A stretch of DNA of 64,000 nt from Sciurus carolinensis (Eukaryota > Chordata > Mammalia > Rodentia > Sciuridae), in assembly GCF_902686445.1 (NCBI RefSeq), contig NC_062214.1, forward strand, positions 40,433,454 through 40,497,453. Reading direction: 5' to 3'. This document shows, piece by piece, positions 1 to 11,020 of the stretch (position 1 is its first letter; every line of letters begins with the position of its first letter). Under the pieces are notes generated by a model, which saw only the letters and a program-made list of their open reading frames with translations, was not told where the DNA came from and made no database searches. A program made the translations under genes and the position numbers.

Positions 1-521
1 CATGATCTGTTTGATTAATCGATGGAGACTAATATTGTTGGAAGTTTTATGTGTAAGACTCAAAGTTCTATATGGTTCTCAGGAGCAGAATCCGGCCTTG
101 TAATTTTGTGACGTGTTTAGATTAGAAAAAATATCCACAGAAAGTAGGTATGGCTCAGAAATCTCCACCATGTGAGAATACCATGATGTGGAATTTATCA
201 AAGAGCTGATGAGCCAAAGTTAACAGCTGCATGAACCAGTTCCCTTTTGTCATCCAGGCTGATGACAATGGTGATGGTACCTAGCATGGAACTAGAAGCC
301 AAAGCACATTAACCTAGGTGTTAATCCTATTTTTAAGATATAAGGTGAGCATGAAGCTTTATGATTGCTCACTGATAACAAAGATCCACAGCTACCATGA
401 CAGGTGAGCCTGTGTAAAGGTAAAAAGAGAGTTGATAGAGGAGACTACAGAGGTCCTTTTGGGCCTAGGTCTTTCCAAGTCTCTCCATGGCATTATTGGG
501 AATCAGGCAGGCACCTGCCAC
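1..521. other. unique AT-rich DNA, no feature recognised
   Basis: Non-repetitive mammalian sequence with stop codons in all frames and no SINE, LINE or LTR signature that I recognise. It borders the left arm of the inverted repeat that starts near 522. Confidence 0.5.
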
Positions 522-699
522 ACTTGGCTTCTTCAACCTTCACTTTAAAATTCAGTGTAAACAATTCTCCAAAGAAAGTCCCTATTTAATCATTGTTATC
601 ACTGTTTGTAAAATGAGAATGCTGTTTATTTTTTAAAATACTGCAGTTAGCATATCCTAATTATGTATAATATTAGATTTTATCATCCTTAATTTTCAT
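522..699 (+). repeat. left arm of a long imperfect inverted repeat
   Basis: The reverse complement of this stretch aligns with 1690-1880. Three long blocks match: one ending in TAGGATATGCTAA, one around AAACAGCATTCT and ATTTTACAAACAGTGATAAC, and one around TTTACACTGAATTTTAA with GTGAAGGTTGAA. By eye, identity is roughly 90 percent outside one indel of about 19 bases present only in the right arm. I do not recognise the family. It could be two inverted copies of one old transposon, long terminal inverted repeats, or an inverted duplication. Confidence 0.8.
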
Positions 700-1689
700 A
701 AAAAATCCGTCTCTGCGATAGTTTGAGAAAAAGGCTAAACTCATGTGTTTGAAAATGCAAGTTCAGACTTGGATGTTCTCTGATGGAGCACCTGCATTTC
801 AGTTTCTTTAATAGAATCTCCTGGTCTGCTCTTAACAACATCCAAACCCTTACCTTCCTACCAGTTCTTGGGGATGGGTTTGAAGACTTGCCATGGGCCA
901 AACACAGAACTCTCTAGAGTTCTTCATGCTAGAGCTTCAGCCCCCAACGTCAGGCTGACTTTTATTCTGTTCCTCATCAGACACATTTAATGGCAAGTGG
1001 GTGTTTAAGCCACAGGGAAGGGACAGCTAGAACAAGTATATAATTAGACATGTTTCCCGGCCGTGTGCTTCGTGAATAGGCCTTTGGGTTTTCTCCTGGG
1101 TGACTTGACCTAATTGTGTCAACAGCTTCCCCCAGCAGAGAACTGGGCTGCATTTGATCCATGAACTTGAAGCTCGAGGTGAGGAATTGTGCATCTATAA
1201 GAACAATTATAACTATAATTAAGAGTGGGTCGGTTTTCTTTTCAATTTGTCTTCTCATTTCTCAGTGAGCATGGCAGGGATTTCCATTAATAATAAAGAT
1301 GTTCTAGAGATGTAGAATTAGGAACTGGTTGACTAGTTAATTGGCATATTATTGTATTCCCGTAAATTCTATCTGAGACTGCTGTGAGTAGCTTTAAAAC
1401 TGCTAAGAAGAAATCAAATATATAGCCCTTTACAATGAAGTTGTTTTAAGCTTGAAGATTTTGTGTTTTAGTGGCTTTGAAGCAAGATAAGTATTAACTT
1501 GAGGATTTTATTTTGGAGAATACTAAAGTAATGGACATCTTAAGAGTTTCTGCTGCCTTTGGAGCTAGGGGACAGTGCTTTTTGAAACCATATAAAAATT
1601 TAAATGACAGTAGGACACAAATTCACTTTCTGCCACCTCCTGGGTGGTCTGTCCACCTCATTACACCTCATTACTCTGCCAAAGAACCC
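700..1689. other. spacer between the inverted-repeat arms
   Basis: About 1 kb of unique-looking sequence with no open frame of note and no repeat that I recognise. If the flanking arms are terminal inverted repeats, this would be the body of the element, but nothing in it resembles a transposase. Confidence 0.4.
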
Positions 1690-1880
1690 AAAATTATTGA
1701 TGATAAAAACCCAACATTATACATAATTAGGATATGCTAATTGCAGTATTTTAAAGAAACTAACACAGCTCAAGATAAACAGCATTCTAATTTTACAAAC
1801 AGTGATAACAATGATTAAATGGGGACTTCTTTGTAGAATAATTTACACTGAATTTTAAGTGAAGGTTGAAAAAGCCAAGT
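1690..1880 (-). repeat. right arm of a long imperfect inverted repeat
   Basis: Partner of 522-699 in opposite orientation. Similarity begins at an AAAATTATTGATGATAAAA-like block and fades after AAGCCAAGT near 1880. Relative to the left arm it carries an extra block of about 19 bases near 1756-1774. The similarity is too high for two independent copies of a very old repeat decaying at the neutral rate seen in the neighbouring MIR copies. Confidence 0.8.
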
Positions 1881-1984
1881 TAACTCCTGTGCAATTCCTA
1901 AGTGTGATATTATTTGGCCAAGTTTTGGGGCCTGTGGCCCTTTAGTGACAGAAAAGAGCATCAGAATGGGGTCAGAAGGTTTAC

Positions 1985-2095
1985 TAACTGGAGGTGTTTG
2001 GTGAGTTGTCTAAGATCTCTGAATATTAATTTATTCATCTCTGAAGTGGGAGAAATAATGTATAACTCACAAGGTTGTTGAGAATATCCTGAACA
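1985..2095 (+). repeat. MIR SINE fragment
   Basis: The stretch reads like the MIR core and 3' part: a TCTGAATATT...CATCTCTGAAGTGGGAGAAATAAT segment followed by CACAAGGTTGTTGAGA. It is short and decayed, so the assignment is moderate. Confidence 0.5.
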
Positions 2096-2099
2096 GGGT

Positions 2100-3585
2100 A
2101 GAATATTCTGAATAGGGTTGGGACTAGGGTGAGGCAAAAAGGATGCCTGGGTGGCACAACTTAAGGAAGCAAGTATCAGGCATCAACTCTGTGCTTGCAT
2201 GACCCTATAAATGAATGCCTTCTAAATACTGCATATCACCCCAACATGCCACAGTGCCTGGATCACATGGAGGCTTGAAAACAAACTTTTGTTGTTCTGT
2301 CTGCCTTACAGATATCTTTTAAGAAGTACATCACAAAATACGTAAATGCTATGAAAATGTTGTCTGATGCTAAATCACTATTTTAGTTGTTGTGTTTCTA
2401 TCAACATTAGCAAAAATGTGTATATACATACAGCAGATATTATATTGCTTTAAAATTGAAATGAGACAATATGTACTAATATATACTGATATATTAAAAG
2501 TAGCCCTTTGAAGTAGGACTAAAAGTTAATAGTGAATACAAATTAGAAACTTTATGCAAGCAGGGATGGGTATTCTCTTGCCCTGTTTAATTTGATTGTT
2601 AGCACAGGACTATGAACATATCGACGCTTCATACCAGAAATCAATGAAGTTGAAAAAGCATTGGAACTGGACATTGTTCTAGACTTGGAGTATGTAGTCT
2701 TCCTGCTGGTTATGTGTGCTGACTTCTTGCTAGACAGAGACAGGAATTTAGACAATTACAATTTAACCTGGGGAAGATGGGTAAGTGCATAGTTGACAGC
2801 ACTGTCATTCAAACCACCAGGACACTGGTTCATTTGGGTGGAGGAGGTGATAAAATGAGCCATATGTGACAATCTCTGACTTGGCCTTCAGTCCCCTTTG
2901 AAGGGATCCTTAAAGAATTGTCAGACGCCAAATGATTTAAAAGCTAAATTTATTCAGAGCAAAGGAAGATTTTTTTTTCCCCTCCAGGGGAATGTTGTAG
3001 TGTTTCATCACATGAGTCACGGCAGATAATCTGGGTTGAGTTCAAACACAATGTACTTTTCAAAATGTAAATCTGCAAAGAAAAGCTGAATTTTTAGAGG
3101 CTCTCACTTTTAAATTTTATGTTGTACTTTGCACACGCAGTCAAGTCTGCTAGTTCAAGAATGCAGTTGGAAGCCACATGTCTGGAGGAGATAAAGAGCT
3201 GAGCTGGGACTGGTTTGGTTGATGTCTTCCTTTGTGAAAGGACAGTTGTTTTCTCACTGGGTTTCCCGTGCTCCAGCAGAAAAGAAGCTGTGCACACATG
3301 GCATGTATCTGTGTTACTCCGAACTCATCCCAGGCTGTACTGCAGTTTGCAGTGTAACAGGGAGGTTGGGATACATCACCAGTTTCCTTGAACTGCTCAT
3401 TTAACATATACAAGCAAACTCAGATTTCTGCTGTGATTTAAAATTGAACGGAGAGTAAAAATCTCATCTTTGTCCTCATCTTTGATTTTGCGTAGGCAAC
3501 ATCTACTTTCATTCCGTCCGTATAAATGGTTGGTTTTCTTGACTGATGACCCTTCTAAAGTGTAGTATAACATGTTCTGAGCCCT
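2100..3585. other. unique DNA, nothing recognised
   Basis: No coding exon, RNA gene or interspersed repeat could be identified. Opposing short open frames near 3094-3413 overlap each other on both strands and look like chance. Confidence 0.4.
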
Positions 3586-3589
3586 TGTG

Positions 3590-3755
3590 ATATGACGAGC
3601 CCGTTCCAGGTGTTTGAGGCCACACTTATATCATCATGTAGGCATTATATTTATTTTCATCTTAAAGAAACTGAGGCACAACTAAGTAATTTTCTCAAGG
3701 TAGTAAATGTTATTTCTCTATACTTTGAAACCAGTAGCCTCGACCCATCCTTAAA
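3590..3755 (-). repeat. MIR SINE, antisense
   Basis: The antisense MIR pattern is visible: TATTTTCATCTTAAAGAAACTGAGGCACA, then TTTTCTCAAGGTAGTAAATG. These correspond to the complement of the MIR core (CCTCAGTTTCC and the ACTTGCCCAAGG side). Confidence 0.7.
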
Positions 3756-3759
3756 ACAA

Positions 3760-5010
3760 TGACTTGGAAATCCTGTCTATGTATGCACATACATGTTTTC
3801 TTTTGAGTAACAGTGAAGGGTTTCCACTTTGAATAGAGGTTGTTTCATTGAGATCTGCCTCTCTTTATTTAGTACTAAAGAAAGATGAGGGCCACAGAAG
3901 CGGTCTTCAGAATTACCAGGTTCTCAGATTTGATGCTTCTGCTTAGTGAATATTTGTAGACCAGGGGTCAAACTTCAACCTCTTCAGTAGTCAGGTGAGG
4001 CCACATGAATGAGTGAAGCAGGCTGGGAAATGATGCTACTGAGCTTTTGGTGTCCCTTATGTGCAGCTCCAGACACTTGTTGCCATGATGGATTAACCAA
4101 AGATATCTTATTGCCTTGTCTTTCTAGAGAAATATTTTACAAATATTAACAATTAATTTTAAAAATTTTGAAACATTACACAAACCAATCCAAACATACG
4201 TATGGACAGGTATGTCTCATGAACTGTCATTTCTAAACAATCTCTGTTCTAAGTGACTAATGGGTCACCTACAAAATGTTTTTGTTTCTTGTTTTTCCTA
4301 TGAGGAGGAACAAATCTGGGAGCCATTGATTTAATACTGAAAACTTTACTTCCAAATGACAGTTATTTGGGTCTTAAGATATTTCTCAACAGAACTCAAA
4401 GCAGTTGACCACACTTTATGTCTTCTGACTCTAATAGTTTTTTTCTTTGTGGCTATCAAGAGGACTCCATGTACATAAAATACAGAAGACAAATCTTCTC
4501 TTCCCTTCATACTCTTCTTTGAGGAAATGTAATGCTTTTCTCAACATAGTAAGGACAGAACTGGTTGATTTAAATGACTTCTGTACCATCAGTATCTGTA
4601 CAGAGCATTTAGAGTCCCCTATGAAAAAGTTATTTTATTTATCTCAGCCTAGGTATCTCCATCTGTAATTGGATTATCTCTAATCTATTGTAAGGATTTT
4701 AGGACATAAACTAGTGGTTCCCAAACATCTCATGTGGGCAAGAATCATTATCTAGTCATAGATAAATGCATAAGCATCCTCTCTTTTCAAAAGTCTATGG
4801 ATTTGGGATACGGAGCCATTTTTCAGTCAATGCCCTATGTATTTCAGAGATTCAATCTTTGAATTCCATTTGTCAAGGTTCCCTGATACAATTGTATATT
4901 AAGTAGTAGAGAAAGCTTGTCTCTTGCGTACTGTATATATTATATCATGGTCACAGGACCTCATATTCCTGTTTTAAATTCTGGCTCATTCTCTGTTTTC
5001 CTTGATTGCA
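3760..5010. other. unique DNA with a possible hAT remnant near 4712
   Basis: No gene. A TAGTGGTTCCCAAAC motif near 4712 resembles the terminal inverted repeat of MER5-type hAT-Charlie miniature elements, but no matching second end could be found nearby. Confidence 0.35.
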
Positions 5011-5329
5011 TTCACTAAAGTACCTTGAATTATGTACCAACTTTGTACTATCTCTTGAAATTTGTCTGATCTCAAATGTATTCCTGGATGATTTTCTCCC
5101 TGGAACCTGACCCTACAAATGTTTCTGATCAATTGCTCCTCTATCGATCTCAGACTGCTGGACTTGGACCTCGTTCCTTGCCCTTGTGATCATAATGGCA
5201 CTTCCTGATATTGCCTTAGCTGCTGTGATTACCTCAGTGACTCAAGCTTATTTGCTTTACTTAAATCTCTCCATTAACCCCCAAATATCTCAGTGCTGGT
5301 ACATATGCAGGTGCTCTATTGGCTCATAA

Positions 5330-5572
5330 AGATGATATGCTCAGTCTCTGGGGGAGAAGGAAATTCCTGTTACTTCCTGTACTTCTTCAGACCATTTACC
5401 ACAGTTAAAATTTTATATTCAATTGAGAAGTGAATGCCTACTCTCCACTAGAATCATGCTAAGAGCCACAAGGACAGAGATGTGTTTTCCATTTTATCTC
5501 TGGCACCCTCCAGAGTTCCTTGTACAGGAGGGAGCAACTAACAATTATTAGATGAACATGGATCCTAGGTAG
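5330..5572 (+). repeat. L2 LINE 3' end
   Basis: Decayed L2 3' end: CACTAGAATCATGCTAAG, then GGACAGAGATGTG...TTTTATCTCTGGCACC...AGAGTTCCTTGTACA, in the order of the L2 tail (gene-end text 'tagaatgtaagc...gggcagggac...ccagcgcctagaacagtgcctgg'). More L2-like text may extend upstream to about 5020. Confidence 0.5.
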
Positions 5573-5961
5573 AATAATTTTTATTTAAAATGGTGTCCAG
5601 TATGGGCAAAACATCAATCCCAAAAAGAAAAATCACATATCTCCAAGAAGTAATTTCCATTATCTTATAAAGTATAATGGTGAAATTCAAAACTACATGG
5701 CCCCCATTTATTTTATAGCAATGCATCCAAAGTAATCAAATACTGATCTGTCTACATTGATAAGGTCAACCCAACTTGTATTTTCTTGTGCATCCAGCAT
5801 TAAGTAGTGATAGTATTGTTACTGTCAACTCTACCTACCAGTGAAACTTTGTGTGAAAGCATTCTGTCAAGCAGAATATGATTCCGATATGTTGAAAGGC
5901 AGTTTGGATAGGCTAATTATTCTTTTATTGTTCTTATTTGTATTATAGCCATTTAACCTCT

Positions 5962-6399
5962 TTTTTTTAGTCAGTATTTTTGCTGTTGTGACTAAAAGAA
6001 CCCAATCAGAACAAATGTAGAGGAGAAAAGTTTATTTGAGGGCTCATGGTTTCAGAGGTCAACCATGGAAGGTTGACTCCATTCCTCAGGGCTCAAGGTG
6101 AAGCAGAACATCATAGCAGAAGAGTGTGACAGAGGTAAGCAGCTCACATGATGATCAAAAACAATAGAGAGAGAGAGACTCCACTTGCCAGATACAAATA
6201 TGTACCCCAAAGCCACACCCACAATCCCCTACCCCATCCAGCCACACCCCACCTGTCCGCAATTACCACTCATTTAATCCCATCAGGTGATTAACTCATT
6301 GATTGGGTTAAGGCACTTGTAACCCAATCATTTTTTCTCTGAACCTTCTTGCATCATCTCACATGTGAGCTTTTGGGGGACACCTCACACCAAACCATT
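5962..6399 (-). mobile_element. solo MaLR-like LTR, sciurid type, copy 1
   Basis: A unit of about 440 bp that recurs at 11737-12192. On the minus strand it begins with TGGTTTGGTGTGAGGTGTCC and ends with the MaLR-like 3' end TTTTAGTCACAACAGC...ACTGACTAAAA. A poly(A) signal AATAAA is intact on the minus strand (plus-strand TTTATT at 6031-6036). It contains a short internal GA run near 6165-6178. There is no internal retroviral coding region, so this is a solitary LTR. The general layout fits the non-autonomous ERVL-MaLR class; the exact subfamily is not known to me. Confidence 0.75.
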
Positions 6400-6409
6400 A
6401 ACACCTCTC

Positions 6410-8040
6410 TTTCTGTAAACTTAAAGCTCTCTTGCTCACATAGGAATCCAGACAGATATATACTTCTTATATGGCAGTCAAGGTTTCTACTCAAAATTCA
6501 GTAGATGTGGATCAGCATCATATCCAACCTATAAGACTGAATATTTGTGGGACAAATTGATGAGTTTTAATTAGAGATAAAAACAGGGGAATAATGAGAA
6601 ATAAAGCTTTTTTATTCAAAAAGAGAAAGTCAGCTTCAAAAGAAAAAAAAAAAAAAAAAGGAAGGAATGGCATTACTATGAGCTCCACCAAAGCAGGGAA
6701 GCAGAGACTGTAATTTTGAGGACCAAACATAGAATTTCTATCTAGGGCAATCTAGTGAAATTTCTTTAAAAGGTGTTTCAGATACCAGAGTGAATGGAAA
6801 ACAAATCATATCCCTCAGTCCCTGCCTATAAGCTACACAAAAAGAGGTACTGGAACCCCGAAATATCTTATCTTGTGAAGCAATTAGATGGAAATGACAA
6901 AACAATATATAATTCAGTATTACCTAAAATAGTACAGGTGTAACAGGCATCCTCTAGAGAGATGCAGAGAAATAAGACACTATTTTAGGCTACACTGATT
7001 AGGAAAGTTACTGGGAAAACAGGGAGGAAAAGTCACACAATGAAAGATGAAAGTGGGTGAGCGTAGGGCCATTAAAGTTGGGGTGGAGAGAGGAAGGATA
7101 CTGGAATGAGGTGTGAACAAGGAAGCAGAATGGAGTATTCATGGATCAGTAATAATTCTACCTTGACATTTTTTTATTCACTGAGAAAAGATTGGTTTGG
7201 CTCCTTTGGACCAATGATATATGAAGATATAGAAACTATCTACCAACTTGATTTAATAAGGAAAGAAATACATAATCAGAGATTAGTAAAGCGTATTGGA
7301 AGTGAAGACCCTGCCAATGGTAGTTGATTCTTCTCCTGCTTGGCAAAGTTGCCTTGATTGATCTGTAATTAAAGGAGAATGCCCTGCTCCTCCCTGGAAA
7401 ATATTTGTTACCAAGTAACAAATAGAAGATAGTTGCTATTTAGTAAAGGAAACATGAATAACTCCAAAATAATCAATACTTCATAGCTGCATTTCAAAAT
7501 TTTGCTAGCAAGTATCTTATCACACATTGGAAATCAAAAAGACATGACCATCTTATTTTGGTAACAGTTGTGATGGGAGAATGCCAAAACATTATGTAAA
7601 ATAAAACCTTTAAGTAAGGGGAAGAAAACTCAACAATCTCAGCTTATCCTTCATTCCTACAAGCTTGTAGCTTCAAGCTGTTAAGGACTGTACCGGCAAC
7701 TGCCTGTGTTCCCCAAAGAAAATGAAATGAGCCCACTCAGTATCAGTAAATATTTCTAAGTATTTTGGTTTCCATGTGTCTTAACTGTGAATTTTGAGTA
7801 AGGGTTTTATTTCTGAAAAAGGCTTCTCACTCATTTTTCTACAATAATATTACTAAAACTTAGTTAATGGTATTCAACTGTTTTACTCTGAAACATAATA
7901 CAATTGTATGGAGTAAGAAATTCTCTGAAAGGAAATTTAATTTCACACTGCTTTATAACACATCACTGTTGAATATTTGATGGACAAAATGAGTTAAAAA
8001 TAAAATGAGAAGCTTATGGACTCAGTAACAGCCTGTTGAA
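6410..8040. other. unique DNA with an A18-19 tract
   Basis: No gene or confident repeat. An A tract at about 6641-6659, preceded by AATAAAGC, could be the tail of an unrecognised retroposed sequence. An open frame of 73 codons at 7106-7327 has no recognisable similarity. Confidence 0.35.
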
Positions 8041-8049
8041 TCTGTTTCC

Positions 8050-8562
8050 ACTGCCATGACCCTAAGTCAGACCTCTTTGCAATTCCTGAGTCATTGTAGC
8101 CATTTTCCTTCCCTTATTATTTGCTCTGTTAACCCATCAGCATTTTGCTCCAGAATAGCCTAAGGTCTAGTACCAGCATCCACATTTCTTCCTAGGAGCC
8201 CATTCAAACTGTTCAGTAACTCTCTCTCTATTGTTTTTTCCAAAAGGCAAAAATCTAGGTACATATGAAGCCAGGAAAGGGGTTTGAAGCCAAGTAGCAT
8301 AACTGCTCTGAAACCCCATTTTTCAAAATTCCTTTTCCTTTTTCCCATCAGTAGCTTCTGTCTTTTTCTCCATAGCATTTATCAACTGTTGCCAAACTAT
8401 ATTCCTTATACAATTTGTTTTTTGTTACTTGTCTAATCCCATTAGAAAGTACTGAGGACAAGTATTTTTTAAATAAGATTTGGTTCACTTCTATATTTCC
8501 AGTATCTAGAATAGTGCCTAGCTTACAGTAAGTGTTCAGAAAAAAACTTTTGTAGAATGAAA
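8050..8562 (+). repeat. L2 LINE 3' region
   Basis: Reads like L2: CCTAAGTCAGACCTCTTTGC...CATTTTGCTCCAGAATAGCC near the 5' side, then CACTTCTATATTTCCAGTATCTAGAATAGTGCCTAGC at 8487-8523, which is the classic L2 tail preceding an AATAAATATTTG-type end. Confidence 0.65.
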
Positions 8563-8572
8563 AATGTAGAGT

Positions 8573-8758
8573 ATAGTTCTCATCCAGGGGCAACTTTGCC
8601 CTCCAGTGACATTTGGGCGATGTCTGGGGACACTTTTACTGTCAGGGTTGGAGGAATGAGTAGTTTTGCTGGCCATGCTGCAATGCATGGGACAGCTCCT
8701 CACAACATAGAATGATCAGGTCCCAAACATCAATAATGCTGAGGTCGAGAAACCCTGA
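8573..8758 (+). mobile_element. hAT-Charlie non-autonomous element
   Basis: Starts with AGTTCTCATCCAGGGGCAAC and ends with GAGGTCGAGAAACCCTG, which are imperfect inverted ends of the 'CAGTGGTTCTCAACC' type. The body contains GGCGATGTCTGGGGACA and CTCACAACATAGAATGATC, as in a common eutherian hAT miniature family. The exact MER name is uncertain. It lies directly downstream of an L2 tail. Confidence 0.7.
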
Positions 8759-8764
8759 CATACA

Positions 8765-9345
8765 GCACAGGCTTCTCCAGAGCTCTGCTGAGAAAGTTGA
8801 CTGCTGTATTTCCTGTGTCTCCCTGTGGCACATCTTCTAGATTGTAGCTCTTTCTGTCTCATCTCTTCATCAGACATTTCTATCTACATTTTGCCATACA
8901 GAAATTGAAATCTGTCATTTGTTTCTTTATAGTTATGGGTTTATTCCCTTTTAAATTATTTTACTGCTATTTCAACATGTTTTCCTGAGCACAGGGGAGG
9001 CAAATGCCTGCTCTCAGCTGCCATCTTGAAGTTGAGACTCTGTCATCCTTAATCTTAGGTGTGCCACCTTTTCTCTGAGGTCTTTCATGTGACTCCAGTC
9101 AATACTTCCCTTCTTTTAATTCTGGAAATATTTACCATCGCTTTTGGCCATTTGGTTAATATATTAGATAGGGTTACTGCTCTAATGAAGAGATTTCCAA
9201 AATAACTATATCTTAAAACAGATGGAATTTTCTCTTCAAGGAAACATGAGAATAAGAGGTGAAGTCAGCAGTAGGGTTGCTCCATATTATTATTCAGAGG
9301 TCCAGCTTCTTTCCACTGTTGCTCCTCCATTCTATGAGTGTTATT
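8765..9345. other. unique DNA, nothing recognised
   Basis: No gene, RNA or repeat recognised between the hAT element and the GAA tract. Confidence 0.35.
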
Positions 9346-9351
9346 CTCAGA

Positions 9352-9352
<1 letters not shown>

Positions 9353-9382
<30 letters not shown>

Positions 9383-9429
9383 AAGAAGAAGAAGAGGAGG
9401 AGGAGGAGGAGGAGGAGGAAGAAGAAGAA
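9353..9429. repeat. (GAA)n/(GAG)n microsatellite
   Basis: Uninterrupted purine tract of about 77 nt: GAA triplets, then GAG triplets, then GAA triplets again. Its translations are poly-Arg/poly-Gly on one strand and poly-Ser on the other, which are artefacts of the repeat. Mirror-symmetric polypurine tracts of this kind can form triplex DNA. Confidence 0.97.
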
Positions 9430-9523
9430 CTGGAGGTAGGCACATCCCTTTCTAGCTTTAGAGAAAGGGGTAGAGAGGCAATCCTATGTAGAATTTTAAA
9501 TATGTGATTATGTGTGTTTGCAC

Positions 9524-9552
9524 ACACATGTATGCATGCATGTATGTATGTA
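9524..9552. repeat. (ATGT/ATGC)n short microsatellite
   Basis: Alternating purine-pyrimidine run with CACACATGTATGCATGCATG followed by TATGTATG. Confidence 0.8.
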
Positions 9553-9668
9553 AAAATGCTTACTTTCTGAAGGTAGAATTACATGTGGTCTTTAATTTTA
9601 TTCATTTTGTTCCTCTATATTTTCCTTGAACATATTCTAAATATACTCTTGGGTCACTTTAGACATTC

Positions 9669-10100
9669 TTTTTTAAATTAATTTTAAAAATTTGTTTTAA
9701 TTAGTTATACATGGCATTAGAGTGCATTTATGCATTTTGACAAATTATACATAAATGGAGTGTAATGTCTCATTTTTCTGATTGTACATATTGTAGGATC
9801 ACATTGGTCATGCAGTCATACATGTACGTGAGGTAATAATGTCTCGCTCTAGTATTCCTTCTATCCCCATACCCCTTCCCCTCCCTTCTCCCTCTTTACC
9901 TAATATAAAGTAACTGTTCTTCCATAGTGCCACCCCTGTTATTGTGAATTAGTATCTGCATATCAGAGAAAACATTCAGCCTTTGGTTTCACTTAGCATG
10001 ATGTTCTTTAACTCTATCCATTTACCAGAAAATGCCATAATTTCATTCTTCTTTAAAGCTGAGTAATATTCCATTGTATATATGTATACTACATTTTCTT
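9669..10100 (-). mobile_element. L1 3' end, sciurid type, 5'-truncated
   Basis: Antisense L1 tail. From the left: a T/A-rich remnant of the poly(A) end, TTAATTAGTTATACATGGCA, CAAATTATACATAAATGGAG, a C-rich tract, CTTTGGTTTCACTTAGCATG, and GAGTAATATTCCATTGTATA, which marks the end of ORF2. It covers only the last few hundred bases of a full L1 and stops near 10100, where a second L1 tail begins. Confidence 0.9.
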
Positions 10101-11020
10101 CTTTTTAATTTTTAAATATTGTTTTAATTAGTCATACATGATAGTAGAATGCATTCATAAATTTTGATAGATCACACAGAGACTGTAATCTCTCATTTTT
10201 CTGATTATACATATTGCAGGATCACATTGGTCATGTAGTTATACCCCTAACATGAAGTAATAATGTCTGTTTCACTCTACTGTCATTCCTTCCCCCATAC
10301 ATACCAATTCCCCTCCCTTCACTCTCCTCTACCTAATATAAAGTTACTCTATTCTTCCCTATCTCCCCCCATTATTGTGAATTAGTTTCTGCATATCAGA
10401 GAAAACATTCGGCCTTTGGGTTTTTGGGATTGGCTTATTCCACCTAGCACGATATTCTCTAACTCCATCATTGTAGTATGCTGATTTTAAGTCTTTGGGT
10501 ATAGATCTAGGAGTTGGATAGCTGAGTCAAATGGTGGTTCCATTTCAAGTTTTCTGAGGAATCTCCATACTGCTTTCCATAATGGTTGCACCAATTTGCA
10601 TTCCCATCAGCAATGCATGAGTGTATCTTTTCCCTGACACCATCACCAATATTTATTGTTATTTGTAATCTTGATAATTGCTATTCTGATTGGAGAGAGA
10701 TGAACTCTTAGAATAGTTTTGATTTGCATTTCTCTAATTGCTATAGATATTGAACATTTTTTCATATATTTGTTGATTGATTGTATTTCTTCTTCTGTGA
10801 AGTGTCTGTTCAGTCCCTTAGCCCATTTATTGGGTTACTTGTTTTTTTGGGTGTTGAGTTTTTTGAGTTCTTTATATATCCTAGAGATTAATGCTTTATC
10901 TGAGGTGCATGTGGTAAAGATTTTCTCTCAATCTGTAGGCACTATCTTCACATTATTGATTTTTCTTTTGCTGAGAAGAAGCTTTTTAGTTTGAATCCAT
11001 CCCATTTATTGATTCTTGCT
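10101..11020 (-). mobile_element. L1 3' part, body of a 5'-inverted insertion
   Basis: A second antisense L1 tail starts directly after the first, repeating TTTTAATTAGTCATACATGA and the 3' UTR landmarks. It then runs into antisense ORF2: AATCTCCATACTGCTTTCCA, TTGATTTGCATTTCTCTAAT, and a block ending GAAGCTTTTTAGTTTGAATC. Near 10470 it skips the stretch containing GAGTAATATTCC, so it has an internal deletion. At 11020 the orientation flips. Confidence 0.9.

Noticed and set aside
9222..9527. Open frames on both strands rich in Arg/Gly and Ser
   Set aside because: They are translations of the GAA/GAG microsatellite; low complexity with no conserved domain.
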